NCBI GenBank assembly: GCA_903869725.1
Contig: CAIQAD010000047.1
Location: 1 to 53,144 of the forward strand
Length of the DNA stretch: 53,144 bases
Source of the DNA: an uncultured Alphaproteobacteria bacterium
Lineage (GTDB): Bacteria; Pseudomonadota; Alphaproteobacteria; Pelagibacterales; Pelagibacteraceae
Direction of reading: 5' to 3'
Shown here: in pieces, positions 36,006-45,187 of the stretch
Layout of the letters: each line of letters starts with the position of its first letter
How positions within the stretch are numbered: the first letter of the stretch is position 1
Made by a program: the position numbers and the translations under genes
Notes under the pieces: generated by a model
Database searches by the model: none
The model's input: the letters and a program-made list of their open reading frames with translations, nothing else
Told to the model about the DNA's origin: nothing

Positions 36006-38087
36006 TTAAATATAAATATCATCTGGAGTCTGTCCTAATTTATGGCGTTCATAAATTTTTTTATAAGATTTTTCTAAATTTTTTGTAAACAGCGGAGTAT
36101 TAAATAAAGGTTTATTTAAAAGATTTTTTTCTAACTTAATTTTCAAATCTCTTAATTTATCAAAATTAACACCTAGATTTATAGCTAAATTCTTATAGTC
36201 TTCTAACGTAGTAGTGACTAACTCTGGAAGATCTATTGCATACAATAAACTAGCTGCAACTCTACTATGATAACATTTACCCATTAAAGTAATAATTGGA
36301 ACTCCAGCCCATAAAGATTCACAACCAGTGCTATGTGCGTTGTAAGGAAATGTATCTAGAGTTAAATCTGCCAATTTATGTCTAGCTAAATGAATTTCAT
36401 GATTTTCAACTGATTTTGCAAAAATTATCCTATCTAGTGATAATTTTTTATTTTCACATTTTTTCAGAATATTTGTTTTAGCAAAATCATTGGTTTGACC
36501 CAACCACAAAACACTATTTTTTACATTTTCTAAAATTTCTAACCAAACGTCAAAAACATTTTCGTTAATTTTATAAATATTATTGAAAGAACAAAATATA
36601 AATACATTTTCAGGTAATTGAAAATCGGATTTTTTTATTAATTTTTTTGAGATTAATTTTTTACGATCATTCACCATAAAACTATTTGGCAAATAAATAA
36701 TTTTTTCTACATATTTATCTTTAAGATCTAAAGGAATTAAATTTTTGTCTGCTATTAAATAATCCATAAAATTTGCGCCCATTGTCCCTGCATAACCTAA
36801 ATAGTTTATTTGGATGGGAGCAATTTTACGTTGAAATATCAATGTTTTTGAGCAATCCGTATAACCATTTAGATCAACAGCAACATCAATATTTAAATCT
36901 CTTACTAATGCTATTATTTCTAAATATGTTTTGTTTTCAGCGTTAATAAAATGATCACAAGAATTTATTATTCTCTCTTTTAGTAAAGAATTTGGTTTAT
37001 TTTCTAAAGAAAATAAAAATATTTCAAAACTATTTCTATCATGCAATTCAAACAACTCTACAATTTGTCTAGAAACAGGATGATCGCCAAAATCGCTTGA
37101 AAAATAGGCAATTTTTATTTTTGCATTTATTGGTTTTTTGTCAAAAAAGTAAGTATCTTTTTCAGAATTTTTTAAAAATTTTTTTTGTAAAAAGTTTTTT
37201 GTTATTTTTAATTGTAAATCAATGTCATCGTTAACTAAAAGAAAATTCCAAGGATGAATAGTTAATTTATTTTCTTTTATATCAATTAAAGATTGATTTA
37301 TAATTGTAATTTTTTTTTCAAAATCAACGATTGTTGCTACAAGTTGGAGAATATTTCCTAGTAAAAGTTCAAAATCAGGATTAAGTGAATATGCTTTCTC
37401 TAGGTCTTGAAGAGCTAATAAAAAATCTTTTTTTTTTTTAAAGAACAATCCTCTTTCAAAATAGTACTCTGATTCGTTAGAACTGTGTGCAATAGCAAAA
37501 TTAAAATCTATAAGCGCAGAGTCATGTTTATTTAATTTACTATTTATTTTCGCTCTATTTAAATAGGCTGGGGCAAAATCATTTTTCAGAAAAATTGCTT
37601 TATTTAAATAATATAAAGACTCTTCGTGCTTATTAAGTTGCAAAAGACAAAAGCCAATATTGTTGTAAGACATAAAATCATCATCTTTAATCTTAATTGC
37701 AATCTTAAAATTTTTTATAGCTTCTTCAAATTTGAGCAGTGAAGCAAGTGCTCCTCCTAAGTTAACGAAAGATTCAAAATTATTTCCGTCAAGATCCGCT
37801 GCTATTTGAAAATTTTTTACAGCTTCATTAAAATTCTCTAATTGTTTTAATAATAAGCCTAGAAGAGTAAAAGCTTTTGACGTGTTTGAATTTATATTAA
37901 TTGCTTTTTTAATTAAATCTATTCCTAAATTATAATTTTTTTGATCATAAGCAATCCAACTAAGAAAATAATAGGCATCAAAATTTTCTTTGTCGACCGA
38001 AAGTAACTTTTTATACTTTATTTTGGCCTCTTCTAAATGACCATCTTTTTGAAGATTTATTGCTTCTATGAGTATATCTTTAGACAA
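36006..38087 (-). CDS. TPR protein with O-GlcNAc-transferase-like (GT41/SPINDLY) domain
   Basis: The 693-residue protein has about six to seven TPR repeats (residues 5-260) followed by a GT41 catalytic region: FSSDFGDHPVSRQIVELF with the HP motif, DVAVDLNGYT, QINYLGYAGTMGANFMDYLI, FNNIYKINENVFDVW, NSVLWLG and DTFPYNAHSTGCESLWAGVP. These follow the order seen in eukaryotic OGT and bacterial SPINDLY-type proteins, which glycosylate Ser/Thr of proteins. The acceptor is unknown. The frame starts at a TTG (38087): an in-frame stop lies just upstream and the next Met is about 140 codons in. Confidence 0.88.
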   Translation of the reverse strand: MSKDILIEAINLQKDGHLEEAKIKYKKLLSVDKENFDAYYFLSWIAYDQKNYNLGIDLIKKAININSNTSKAFTLLGLLLKQLENFNEAVKNFQIAADLDGNNFESFVNLGGALASLLKFEEAIKNFKIAIKIKDDDFMSYNNIGFCLLQLNKHEESLYYLNKAIFLKNDFAPAYLNRAKINSKLNKHDSALIDFNFAIAHSSNESEYYFERGLFFKKKKDFLLALQDLEKAYSLNPDFELLLGNILQLVATIVDFEKKITIINQSLIDIKENKLTIHPWNFLLVNDDIDLQLKITKNFLQKKFLKNSEKDTYFFDKKPINAKIKIAYFSSDFGDHPVSRQIVELFELHDRNSFEIFLFSLENKPNSLLKERIINSCDHFINAENKTYLEIIALVRDLNIDVAVDLNGYTDCSKTLIFQRKIAPIQINYLGYAGTMGANFMDYLIADKNLIPLDLKDKYVEKIIYLPNSFMVNDRKKLISKKLIKKSDFQLPENVFIFCSFNNIYKINENVFDVWLEILENVKNSVLWLGQTNDFAKTNILKKCENKKLSLDRIIFAKSVENHEIHLARHKLADLTLDTFPYNAHSTGCESLWAGVPIITLMGKCYHSRVAASLLYAIDLPELVTTTLEDYKNLAINLGVNFDKLRDLKIKLEKNLLNKPLFNTPLFTKNLEKSYKKIYERHKLGQTPDDIYI

Positions 38088-38100
38088 ATGCTTTTTTTAA

Positions 38101-38457
38101 TTACTTATTGATCATTTTACCGATTTTTTCTCCTCCAAAAATATGAAAATGTAAATGTGGCACTTCTTGGCCAGCATCAATTCCATTATTTCCCAAATAT
38201 CGATAACCTGTTTTATCAACACCTAACATGGCAGAGACAATACCAATTCCTCTTATTAACCCCTCTATTTCAATGGACTTTGCATTTTTAGAAAAATCAT
38301 CCATGTTAACATACTCACCTTTTGGAATAACTAAAACATGAATTTTTGTTTGAGGGTTTATATCTTCAAAAGCCAAAACAAATTTATCTTCATAAACTTT
38401 TTTACAAGAAATTTCTCCCCTCAAAATTTTAGCAAAAATATTATTTTTGTCGTACAT
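38101..38457 (-). CDS. HIT-family nucleotide-binding hydrolase (HinT-like)
   Basis: The 118-residue protein is a branch I HIT enzyme with the catalytic triad HLHFHIFGG near residue 100, preceded by IFAKILRGEISCKKVYEDKFVLAFEDINPQ. HinT-type enzymes cleave phosphoramidates and acyl-adenylates of purine nucleotides. It overlaps hisE by 17 bp at the distal end of the his operon, as in several related genomes. Confidence 0.92.
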   Translation of the reverse strand: MYDKNNIFAKILRGEISCKKVYEDKFVLAFEDINPQTKIHVLVIPKGEYVNMDDFSKNAKSIEIEGLIRGIGIVSAMLGVDKTGYRYLGNNGIDAGQEVPHLHFHIFGGEKIGKMINK

Positions 38458-38773
38458 TTAATTTTCTACTCTTCTTCTCTTCTAATCCAGAAAATTTTTG
38501 TCTTCTTTTAAGCTCAAACATTATTGATTTTACTGGGATACCTTTTAATTCCAATAAAACAAAAAGATGATAAAATAAATCTGCTGCTTCATGTATAATA
38601 TGCTTTTGATTAGTATGCTTAGCTGAAAATGCAAATTCCTTCGCCTCTTCCATAAATTTATTAATACAATGCATCTTCCCTTTTTTTATTAGAGAAGCAG
38701 TATAGGAAATATTTTTATTTTTATTTTTTTGGTTTTTAATAATTTTTATTAATTCTTCTAAATTTTTTAACAT
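38441..38773 (-). CDS. hisE: Phosphoribosyl-ATP diphosphatase
   Basis: The 110-residue enzyme performs the second step of histidine synthesis. It shows SYTASLIKKG, KFMEEAKEF and HIIHEAADLFYHLFVLLELKGI, the MazG-like Glu/Asp pattern of HisE. It is 3 bp after hisF in the hisB-hisH-hisA-hisF-hisE order. No hisI is fused to it. Confidence 0.93.
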   Translation of the reverse strand: MLKNLEELIKIIKNQKNKNKNISYTASLIKKGKMHCINKFMEEAKEFAFSAKHTNQKHIIHEAADLFYHLFVLLELKGIPVKSIMFELKRRQKFSGLEEKKSRKLNVRQK

Positions 38774-38776
38774 AAT

Positions 38777-39535
38777 TTAAATTCTTATAGGTATTCCTTT
38801 TTTGAATAAATAATTTTTTGCATCTTTAATAGTATAATCTCCATAATGAAATATAGATGCCGCAAGTACAGCGCTAGCTAAGCCTTCGCTAAATCCTTTA
38901 TATAAATGTTCAAGATTACCAACGCCACCAGAAGCAATTACTGGGATTGAAACGTTATTTACTACTTTTCTTGTAAGTTCAATATCGTATCCCGTTTTTG
39001 TTCCATCTCTATCCATTGAGGTTAACAAAATTTCACCTGCTCCGTTTTTTTCAACAATTTTTAAATAATCAAAAACGTCAATACCGGAATCATTTTTTCC
39101 ACCATGAGTATAAACTCTCCATTTATCATTTCCAATTTTCTTTGCGTCTATTGCAATAACAATACATTGCGAACCAAACTTTAAAGAGCTTTCTTTAATA
39201 AAATTAATATTTTCTACTGCTGCAGTATTAATTGAAACTTTGTCTGCTCCGGCTAACAAAAGTTGCTGAATATCATCAATTGACTTAACTCCACCACCAA
39301 CGGTTAGTGGAATAAAACAATTTTCAGCAGTTTGTTTTACTTTTTCTAACAAAATTTTCTTATTTTCACCTGAAGCTGTGATATTTAAAAAACACAATTC
39401 ATCCGCACCACCTTTGTCATATATTTTTGCTTGCTCGACTGGATCACCCGCATCTTTTAAATCTATAAAATTTATTCCTTTAACTACACGACCTTCTTTA
39501 ACATCAAGACAAGGAATAATTCTTTTTTTAAGCAT
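38777..39535 (-). CDS. hisF: Imidazole glycerol phosphate synthase cyclase subunit
   Basis: The 252-residue TIM-barrel subunit uses ammonia from HisH to make imidazole glycerol phosphate and AICAR. The catalytic Asp is in [17 protein letters not shown], the second phosphate/acid region is in [15 protein letters not shown] and the phosphate-binding loops are in [12 protein letters not shown] and IASGGVGN. Normal length, 3-bp gap after hisA. Confidence 0.99.
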   Translation of the reverse strand: MLKKRIIPCLDVKEGRVVKGINFIDLKDAGDPVEQAKIYDKGGADELCFLNITASGENKKILLEKVKQTAENCFIPLTVGGGVKSIDDIQQLLLAGADKVSINTAAVENINFIKESSLKFGSQCIVIAIDAKKIGNDKWRVYTHGGKNDSGIDVFDYLKIVEKNGAGEILLTSMDRDGTKTGYDIELTRKVVNNVSIPVIASGGVGNLEHLYKGFSEGLASAVLAASIFHYGDYTIKDAKNYLFKKGIPIRI

Positions 39536-39538
39536 TTT

Positions 39539-40252
39539 TTAATAATCTAATTTTTTTAGTTGTTTAAGATTAATAGAATTATCATAAATTGATTTTCCAA
39601 TAATTACACCCTCCGCAACTTTTGACTTAGAAATTTTTTTTACATCATTAATTCCGCTAACACCTCCTGAAATAACAATAGGAATATCTGTCATTTTTGA
39701 TACTTTAATAATTTCTTTCATACTAATGCCACTTTTGGTTCCGTCTTTATCAATGTCTGTATAAATAATTCTCGAGACATAAAAACCTTTGATCTGTTTT
39801 ATAAATTGACTCAAACTAACTTTTGTCTGTTTTATCCACCCATTAATAGCTATAAAATTATTTCTTACATCTATAGCAACCGCAATTCTGTCTGGATACA
39901 AAGAACAAGCCCGCTTTAATTCTGCTTGTTTTTTTATTGCCATTGTTCCGACTACAACTTTATCAACTCCATTCTTAATCCAAAAAGAAATGTCTTTTAA
40001 ATTTCTTATGCCGCCTCCCAATTGAATTTTAAGTTTTGTTTTTTTAATAATCTCAAGAATAATTTTTTTATTATTTTTTTTTCCTAAAGCAGCATCTAAA
40101 TCAACAATATGTAAATTTTTAAATCCAGCCTTTTTAAATTTTAAAGCTTGTAAAACCGGTGAACTGCTAAAAATTGTTGTTTTTGAAAAATTACCTTTAT
40201 ATAATCTTACACAATTTCCCTCTTTAATATCTATGGCAGGAAATATTATCAT
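39539..40252 (-). CDS. hisA: ProFAR isomerase HisA
   Basis: The 237-residue TIM barrel catalyses the Amadori rearrangement of ProFAR to PRFAR. The catalytic Asp is in FPAIDIKEGNCVRLYKG and the second acid is in YTDIDKDGTKSGI; phosphate loops are in IQLGGGIRN and VISGGVSG. It starts inside the hisH stop (TAATG). Confidence 0.98.
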   Translation of the reverse strand: MIIFPAIDIKEGNCVRLYKGNFSKTTIFSSSPVLQALKFKKAGFKNLHIVDLDAALGKKNNKKIILEIIKKTKLKIQLGGGIRNLKDISFWIKNGVDKVVVGTMAIKKQAELKRACSLYPDRIAVAIDVRNNFIAINGWIKQTKVSLSQFIKQIKGFYVSRIIYTDIDKDGTKSGISMKEIIKVSKMTDIPIVISGGVSGINDVKKISKSKVAEGVIIGKSIYDNSINLKQLKKLDY

Positions 40253-40893
40253 TATAAATTGAATTTTAAAAAATTTGAAAAAATTTTGATACCATTTTGT
40301 TGGCTCTTTTCAGGATGAAATTGAGTTCCAAAAATATTATCTTTTAAAACTGCAGCAACTATTAATTTTTCATATTCGGTTGTAGCAACAACATTTTTTT
40401 GGTCTTTAACATCAAAATTATAACTGTGAACAAAATAATAATGGCTTAAATTTTTAATACCTTTGAATAATAAGTTGTCTTCTGCAAATTTTACTTCATT
40501 CCATCCCATGTGGGGTAATTTTAAATTTTTATCTTTTAAAACAATTTTTTTAACTATTCCTGAAATCCAACCAAAACCTTTGGTTTTTTCTTGCTCTAAG
40601 CCTTCATTAGAAAATAGTTGCATTCCAACACATATGCCAAATATCGGTTTTTTTTTCTTGATCACAAACTCATTCAAAGAATCTTCTAATTCAGGAATAT
40701 TTTTTATATTATCCATGCACTGTTTATAAGAACCTTGTCCGGGCAAAATTACTTTGTCAGATTTTAATATTTCTTTAGGACTATTTGATATTTTAATTGT
40801 AATATTTTTATTTACGTTTTTTGCGGCAAAATTAATTGCTTTTCTTACAGAATGAAGATTTCCGGTACCATAATCAACGATGGTTACCTGCAT
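40252..40893 (-). CDS. hisH: Imidazole glycerol phosphate synthase glutaminase subunit
   Basis: The 213-residue class I glutaminase feeds ammonia to HisF. The nucleophilic Cys is in IFGICVGMQLFSNEG, the catalytic His-Glu pair is in TQFHPEKSQQNG, and the start VTIVDYGTGNLHSV is diagnostic. It is 4 bp after hisB. Confidence 0.99.
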   Translation of the reverse strand: MQVTIVDYGTGNLHSVRKAINFAAKNVNKNITIKISNSPKEILKSDKVILPGQGSYKQCMDNIKNIPELEDSLNEFVIKKKKPIFGICVGMQLFSNEGLEQEKTKGFGWISGIVKKIVLKDKNLKLPHMGWNEVKFAEDNLLFKGIKNLSHYYFVHSYNFDVKDQKNVVATTEYEKLIVAAVLKDNIFGTQFHPEKSQQNGIKIFSNFLKFNL

Positions 40894-40897
40894 TTAA

Positions 40898-41485
40898 TTA
40901 CAATTTACCTTTTGTCGAAGGCAGTAATTTTGGTGCTCTCTTATCTTTCTCTACTGCGATTCTAAGAGATTTGGCTAAAGCTTTAAAACATGACTCAATA
41001 ATGTGGTGACTGTTATCGCCATATATATTTTCAACATGCAAAGTTATACCTGCACTTTGCGCAAATGCCTGGAACCATTCTTTGAATAACTCTGTATCCA
41101 TCTCTCCTAATTTCTCTACCTTTAATTTAACATTCCACACAAGATAAGGTCTATTCGAGATATCTAGAGAAACTCTGCTTAATGTCTCATCCATAGGAAT
41201 ATAAGTAGTTGCGTATCGCCTTATACCCTTTTTATCCTTGAGAGCTTTTGCAATGGCTTCGCCTAGGACAATTCCTGAATCCTCTGTTGTGTGATGAAGA
41301 TCAATATGCAAATCACCTTTAACTTTTAATTTAATATCTATAAGCGAGTGTTTGGCCACCTGCTCAAGCATGTGATCAAGAAATCCTATTCCAGTATTAA
41401 TTTTGTATTGTCCCTTCCCATCAAGATTAACTTTTGTCTCAATTGAAGTTTCTTTGGTTTTTCTATTTACTTTTGCAGTTCTCAT
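40898..41485 (-). CDS. hisB: Imidazoleglycerol-phosphate dehydratase
   Basis: The 195-residue Mn-dependent enzyme has the two metal-binding motifs [14 protein letters not shown] and [14 protein letters not shown], plus [15 protein letters not shown] near the start. It is the monofunctional form without the phosphatase domain. It is first in the minus-strand his gene run and has a 74-bp upstream region with a promoter candidate. Confidence 0.99.
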   Translation of the reverse strand: MRTAKVNRKTKETSIETKVNLDGKGQYKINTGIGFLDHMLEQVAKHSLIDIKLKVKGDLHIDLHHTTEDSGIVLGEAIAKALKDKKGIRRYATTYIPMDETLSRVSLDISNRPYLVWNVKLKVEKLGEMDTELFKEWFQAFAQSAGITLHVENIYGDNSHHIIESCFKALAKSLRIAVEKDKRAPKLLPSTKGKL

Positions 41486-41504
41486 TTAAATAATGGGTAA
41501 ATTA

Positions 41505-41533
41505 TCTATACAGATAAAAATAAAACATATCAA
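41505..41533 (-). promoter_or_regulatory. Candidate sigma-70 promoter of the his operon
   Basis: Minus-strand TTGATA (41533-41528), 17-bp spacer, then TATAGA (41510-41505). The -35 matches consensus at five of six bases, the -10 at four. The hisB ATG at 41485 would have a very short leader of about a dozen bases. No long leader exists for a his attenuator, and no His-rich leader peptide is seen. Confidence 0.4.
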
Positions 41534-41559
41534 TAAATTCAACAAATTTGATTGACTTA

Positions 41560-42003
41560 CTATCTCTTTTTAAGTTTTACTAATAAAGCACCGCTTCCTC
41601 CTAAATCTTTTGGTGCTTCAGCAATAGAAATTACAATATTTGAAAAATTATCTTTTATAAAATTAGGTACGGAAAACTTTAAAAGACTTAAATCTTCAGA
41701 TAAGTAGGGATTTTCTTTCACTCTAGATCTTAGACCTTTGCCAGTTACAATTAAAATATTTCTTAATTCTTGCTCATAACATTGCTCGATGGTTTTCTTT
41801 ACAAGCGCCGTTGCTTGATTAAGAGAATTTCCATGAAGATCTATCTTATAATCTATTGATTTATCTTTTTTTTTATTTTCAAAAGGTAATCTAACTTCTT
41901 GATCTTCTTTTTTTGAGGAAATAAAAATATTATTCTTATTAAAATCTTCCCAAACTTTTATATCTTCTGGTGTTAAATAATTAACCTTTTTGCTTTTGGT
42001 CAT
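41560..42003 (-). CDS. Smr-domain protein (putative nuclease)
   Basis: The 147-residue protein has a C-terminal Smr domain (about residues 55-145): IDLHGNSLNQATALVKKTIEQ, NILIVTGKGLRSR, and SIAEAPKDLGGSGALLVKLKK. Smr domains are DNA/RNA nucleases or nicking enzymes; stand-alone bacterial forms include SmrB, which cleaves mRNA at collided ribosomes. The charged N-terminus is not recognised. It overlaps the Tim44-domain gene upstream by 23 bp. Confidence 0.9.
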   Translation of the reverse strand: MTKSKKVNYLTPEDIKVWEDFNKNNIFISSKKEDQEVRLPFENKKKDKSIDYKIDLHGNSLNQATALVKKTIEQCYEQELRNILIVTGKGLRSRVKENPYLSEDLSLLKFSVPNFIKDNFSNIVISIAEAPKDLGGSGALLVKLKKR

Positions 42004-42607
42004 TTAAATAATGAACTATCTCAGTTAAATGCCAGGTTGGATCTTCTGCTGTTATATCTTTTTTAAAAATCCACACATCATTTACTTGTTGTATTAGTTC
42101 AGGATTACCTTCAACAATATTATTATTTTCATCTTTAACACTTGAAATAATCTCACTTAAAAATCTAGTTGTTATTGTATAAAGATTGCCATCAATTACT
42201 TTATTCTCAATTGTAGCTTTTTTAACTCCAATAAAAGTGAAATCATTAATTTGTTTATTTTTATTTCTCTCATCAATTACATGACAAAAGTTATTGTAAA
42301 CTTCTGCAGTAACTAATCCTTTTAATGTTTCTTTATCAGCCTTTGCAAAAGCATTAACTATTATTTCATAAGCACTAGACGCACCTTTTAGAAAATCTTT
42401 TTCGTCAAATTCCTGTTTATTATTTATTTGTTGTTTTTCTATTGAGTCTTTATTTGCCTCGAAAGAGACATCAGAAACAAAGGTACGTTTTTCTCTTAAA
42501 ATACTGTCTTCTGCGCCCTTTCCTAAAATACTTCTTAATCGTAAAAGAATTATTCCAGCAACCATTGCGATTAGGATTATGTCTATGTAGTTAAAATTTT
42601 CACTCAT
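41981..42607 (-). CDS. Tim44/TimA-domain membrane-associated protein
   Basis: The 208-residue protein has one N-terminal transmembrane helix (IDIILIAMVAGIILLRLRSI) and a Tim44-like domain (about residues 70-205; FLKGASSAYEIIVNAFAKAD, VYNNFCHVI, WIFKKDITAEDPTWHLTEI). Alphaproteobacterial TimA proteins are homologues of the mitochondrial import factor Tim44; their role in bacteria is poorly defined. It is divergent from secB, 75 bp apart, a conserved pairing in this class. Confidence 0.9.
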   Translation of the reverse strand: MSENFNYIDIILIAMVAGIILLRLRSILGKGAEDSILREKRTFVSDVSFEANKDSIEKQQINNKQEFDEKDFLKGASSAYEIIVNAFAKADKETLKGLVTAEVYNNFCHVIDERNKNKQINDFTFIGVKKATIENKVIDGNLYTITTRFLSEIISSVKDENNNIVEGNPELIQQVNDVWIFKKDITAEDPTWHLTEIVHYLNDQKQKG

Positions 42608-42682
42608 ACAATTATTTTAGATGATAAAAATATCACTTTATACATTTAAATTTAATAATTTATGTAATAATTATAACGCCTC

Positions 42683-43144
42683 ATGAACGAAAACGAAAAA
42701 AACATGTCAAAATACCAAATACTTTCATCATATATAAAAGATATATCCTTTGAAGTACCTACGCCTGCCTGCTTTATAGACGCAAATCAAAATTTAGATA
42801 AATACAATACAACAGTCGACATCACTACAAAACCAGGAACAAATCAATTCATTGAGTTAAATTGCAAGATTACATTTCATGCTCCAGAAAATATTATTCA
42901 TAAAATTCACGTTGAGGCATGTATTGCAGTTATAATTAAAATATTAGATGAAAATCTAAGTAAAGAACAGGTTAGAAAGTTGTTATTAGTAGAAATACCA
43001 GATCTGCACTCAAAACATCTAACGGGCATTATAACAGACATGCTTCATAAATCAGGTTTTAAAGATTTTAAATTTACAAAAGAAATTAATTTTGCGGAAC
43101 TTTATTTAACTGAAACTACAAATCAGAATTTGCAAAAGAATTAG
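42683..43144 (+). CDS. secB: Protein-export chaperone SecB
   Basis: The 153-residue chaperone keeps preproteins unfolded and hands them to SecA. Recognisable segments are YIKDISFEVPTPACF and the charged internal strands; compared with other SecB proteins the C-terminal half (HVEACIAVIIKILDE, HLTGIITDMLHKSG) is diverged. Location opposite Tim44 and dnaQ is the conserved one. It overlaps the convergent dnaQ by 29 bp, so the two genes share their 3' ends. Confidence 0.85.
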   Translation: MNENEKNMSKYQILSSYIKDISFEVPTPACFIDANQNLDKYNTTVDITTKPGTNQFIELNCKITFHAPENIIHKIHVEACIAVIIKILDENLSKEQVRKLLLVEIPDLHSKHLTGIITDMLHKSGFKDFKFTKEINFAELYLTETTNQNLQKN

Positions 43145-43793
43145 GGACATTTTTTTTTAAGAATTTTTTATACTCAGCTTTCTGTTCTTCTGAAATATTA
43201 ATTGTAAAACTACTTCCTTTTGATTTTTTAACGTTTTGATCAAATTCTTGTAGATTGGTTTGTAGGTCTAGTATTAATTCTTTCTTATCTATTAGTTCAA
43301 TATAAATCTTAGCAAGCAAGTTACAGTCAAGTAGAGCTGAGTGTTTTTCTCTGTTATCATTGTTGATTTTAAATCTTTTACATAAAGCATCTAAATTATT
43401 TGCAAGACCTGGAAATTTTGATCTCGCTATTTGTAATGTGTCAATAACATTAGTTTTAATTATTGGTTTAATGCCAAGTCTTTTAAACTCATTATTGATA
43501 AAGCTAAGATCAAAATCTGCATTATGAATAATTAGTGTTTTATCTTTTATAAAATTCAAAAAAACTTGTGCAATTTCTTTAAATTTTGGTTTATCAGCTA
43601 AGAATTCATCTGAATAACCATGCACCTCGAATGCCTCTTGAGAAACTTTAACAGTATCTGGACTTATAAATGAATGAAAAATATTTTTGGTAGGTATATG
43701 GTTATTAAGTTCGATGCAGGCAATTTCAACAACACGATCTTTTTCAAAAAGTAAACCTGTTGTTTCTATATCAAGTATTGCTTCAATCATCAT
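43116..43793 (-). CDS. dnaQ: DNA polymerase III epsilon subunit (3'-5' exonuclease)
   Basis: The 225-residue proofreading subunit shows the DEDDh motifs: ILDIETTGL (Exo I), IIHNADFDLSFINNEF (Exo II) and REKHSALLDCNLLAKIY (Exo III with the His). The C-terminal tail is lysine-rich, as usual for the region that binds the polymerase. The start overlaps the coaE stop by 11 bp. Order secB/dnaQ-coaE-aroE-maf-ppsR equals the left flank of Caulobacter Cori. Confidence 0.97.
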   Translation of the reverse strand: MMIEAILDIETTGLLFEKDRVVEIACIELNNHIPTKNIFHSFISPDTVKVSQEAFEVHGYSDEFLADKPKFKEIAQVFLNFIKDKTLIIHNADFDLSFINNEFKRLGIKPIIKTNVIDTLQIARSKFPGLANNLDALCKRFKINNDNREKHSALLDCNLLAKIYIELIDKKELILDLQTNLQEFDQNVKKSKGSSFTINISEEQKAEYKKFLKKNVPNSFANSDL

Positions 43794-44367
43794 TCAATAT
43801 AATTTTATTTAAAATATCATTTATTTGTGATTTTAAATTTGTATTTTTATTGTTGATAACAATGAAGTCCGAATACTTGATTTTCTCTTTATCGCTTAAT
43901 TGTTGTGATTTAAGAATAGCTAAAAACTCTTTATTTAACCCTCTTTTTTCTAATCTTTTTCGAATAGTAGTTTTTTTTGTTTTTACAAAAATAAGCAAAT
44001 CAACAAACTTGAACATTTTATTTTCAATTAACAAAGGAATATCCAGAACAACGAGGGTTTTGTTTTTATGTTTTTTTAAAAAATGTTTAAGGTTTCTCCT
44101 GACTATTGGATGAATAACATTATTTAAAAATTTAAATTTGTTAGGCTGTTCTACCAATTTAGTCTTGAAATCTTCTTTTTTAACTTTTCCATTTACTAAT
44201 GTAATATTAAAATAAGATGAAATTTTTTTATTAATTAAAAAATTTCTTTTATAAATCTTCGACACTTCTTGATCGGCGTTAAAAATTGGGAAACCTTTAT
44301 TTTTAAAAATTTGAGCAACATACGATTTACCTGCTCCAACTGGTCCTAAAATCCCTAATTTAATCAT
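43783..44367 (-). CDS. coaE: Dephospho-CoA kinase
   Basis: The 194-residue P-loop kinase makes the final step of CoA synthesis. The P-loop is GPVGAGKSYVAQIF (family GxxGSGKS), with NADQEVSKIY and the LID-type KHKNKTLVVLDIPLLIEN segment. Normal length. It overlaps aroE by 8 bp. Confidence 0.95.
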   Translation of the reverse strand: MIKLGILGPVGAGKSYVAQIFKNKGFPIFNADQEVSKIYKRNFLINKKISSYFNITLVNGKVKKEDFKTKLVEQPNKFKFLNNVIHPIVRRNLKHFLKKHKNKTLVVLDIPLLIENKMFKFVDLLIFVKTKKTTIRKRLEKRGLNKEFLAILKSQQLSDKEKIKYSDFIVINNKNTNLKSQINDILNKIILNDD

Positions 44368-45187
44368 TTATTGCTTTTCTTAATATTTGATACATTTGTT
44401 TATTAATTAACGGACTTTTTTTATGCCAAATAATAAAAGCTTTTTGTGCCTGATATATAAACATTTCAAGTCCTGAGATTATATTGTGCTTACAAACCTG
44501 CGCATCTTTTAAAAATTTTGTTTTTTTAGGATTATAAACAATATCAACAACGTTCATCTTTTTTTTTGTTTTTTTGAAATTAAAATTTAATTCTTTTTGA
44601 CCCAGCATTCCAAGTGTTGAGGCGTTAATTAAAATATCTACGTTGTTAAAACAATTTTCATGTTGCCCAAATTTTATTGGTATTATCCTTTTCTTAAAAA
44701 TTTTTTTTAGATTTAATATTTTTTTATAGGTTCTATTAGTGATATAAATTTTTTTAATATTTTTATTAATTAAGGATTGAATAATAGAAGGTACAACTCC
44801 ACCTGCTCCAATGATGGCAGCTATCTTGGGTTTGCTCTTTATCTTTTCTAAGACTCCTTTTGTAAATCCATATACATCTGTATTATCTCCGATCAATTTA
44901 TCATTTTGTAAATAGAGTGTATTCACAGAATTTGTTTTGATTGCATCTCCCTTTATTATATCCAAATATTTAATAATCTTATTTTTAAATGGCACAGTAA
45001 CATTTGCGCCATAAATTTTACCGCTTCTTATATTTTTTACAAATTTTGCTAAGTCAAACGCATTGAGTTTTTGTTTTTTATATAAGCAATTTTTTAGTTT
45101 ATGTTTTTTAAACCAAAAATTATGTAATGTTGGCGATAGCGAATGACCAATCGGATTTCCAATAACTAGAAAGTTTTTATTTTTCAT
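44360..45187 (-). CDS. aroE: Shikimate dehydrogenase
   Basis: The 275-residue NADP-dependent enzyme reduces 3-dehydroshikimate. It begins VIGNPIGHSLSPTLHNFWF (SxS substrate motif), has the catalytic Lys in GANVTVPFKNKI, NTDVYGF, the NADP loop IIGAGGVVPSIIQSL, and the C-terminal GLEMFIYQA. Normal length; overlaps maf by 11 bp. Confidence 0.97.
   Translation of the reverse strand: MKNKNFLVIGNPIGHSLSPTLHNFWFKKHKLKNCLYKKQKLNAFDLAKFVKNIRSGKIYGANVTVPFKNKIIKYLDIIKGDAIKTNSVNTLYLQNDKLIGDNTDVYGFTKGVLEKIKSKPKIAAIIGAGGVVPSIIQSLINKNIKKIYITNRTYKKILNLKKIFKKRIIPIKFGQHENCFNNVDILINASTLGMLGQKELNFNFKKTKKKMNVVDIVYNPKKTKFLKDAQVCKHNIISGLEMFIYQAQKAFIIWHKKSPLINKQMYQILRKAIND

Noticed and set aside
39832-39840. TTATCCACC, an 8/9 match to the DnaA box
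   Set aside because: It is isolated inside hisA. It shows that one-off matches arise by chance in this AT-rich DNA, so single boxes were not called.
41486-41559. His attenuator or riboswitch before hisB
   Set aside because: Only 74 bp, no His-rich leader peptide and no terminator/antiterminator pair.
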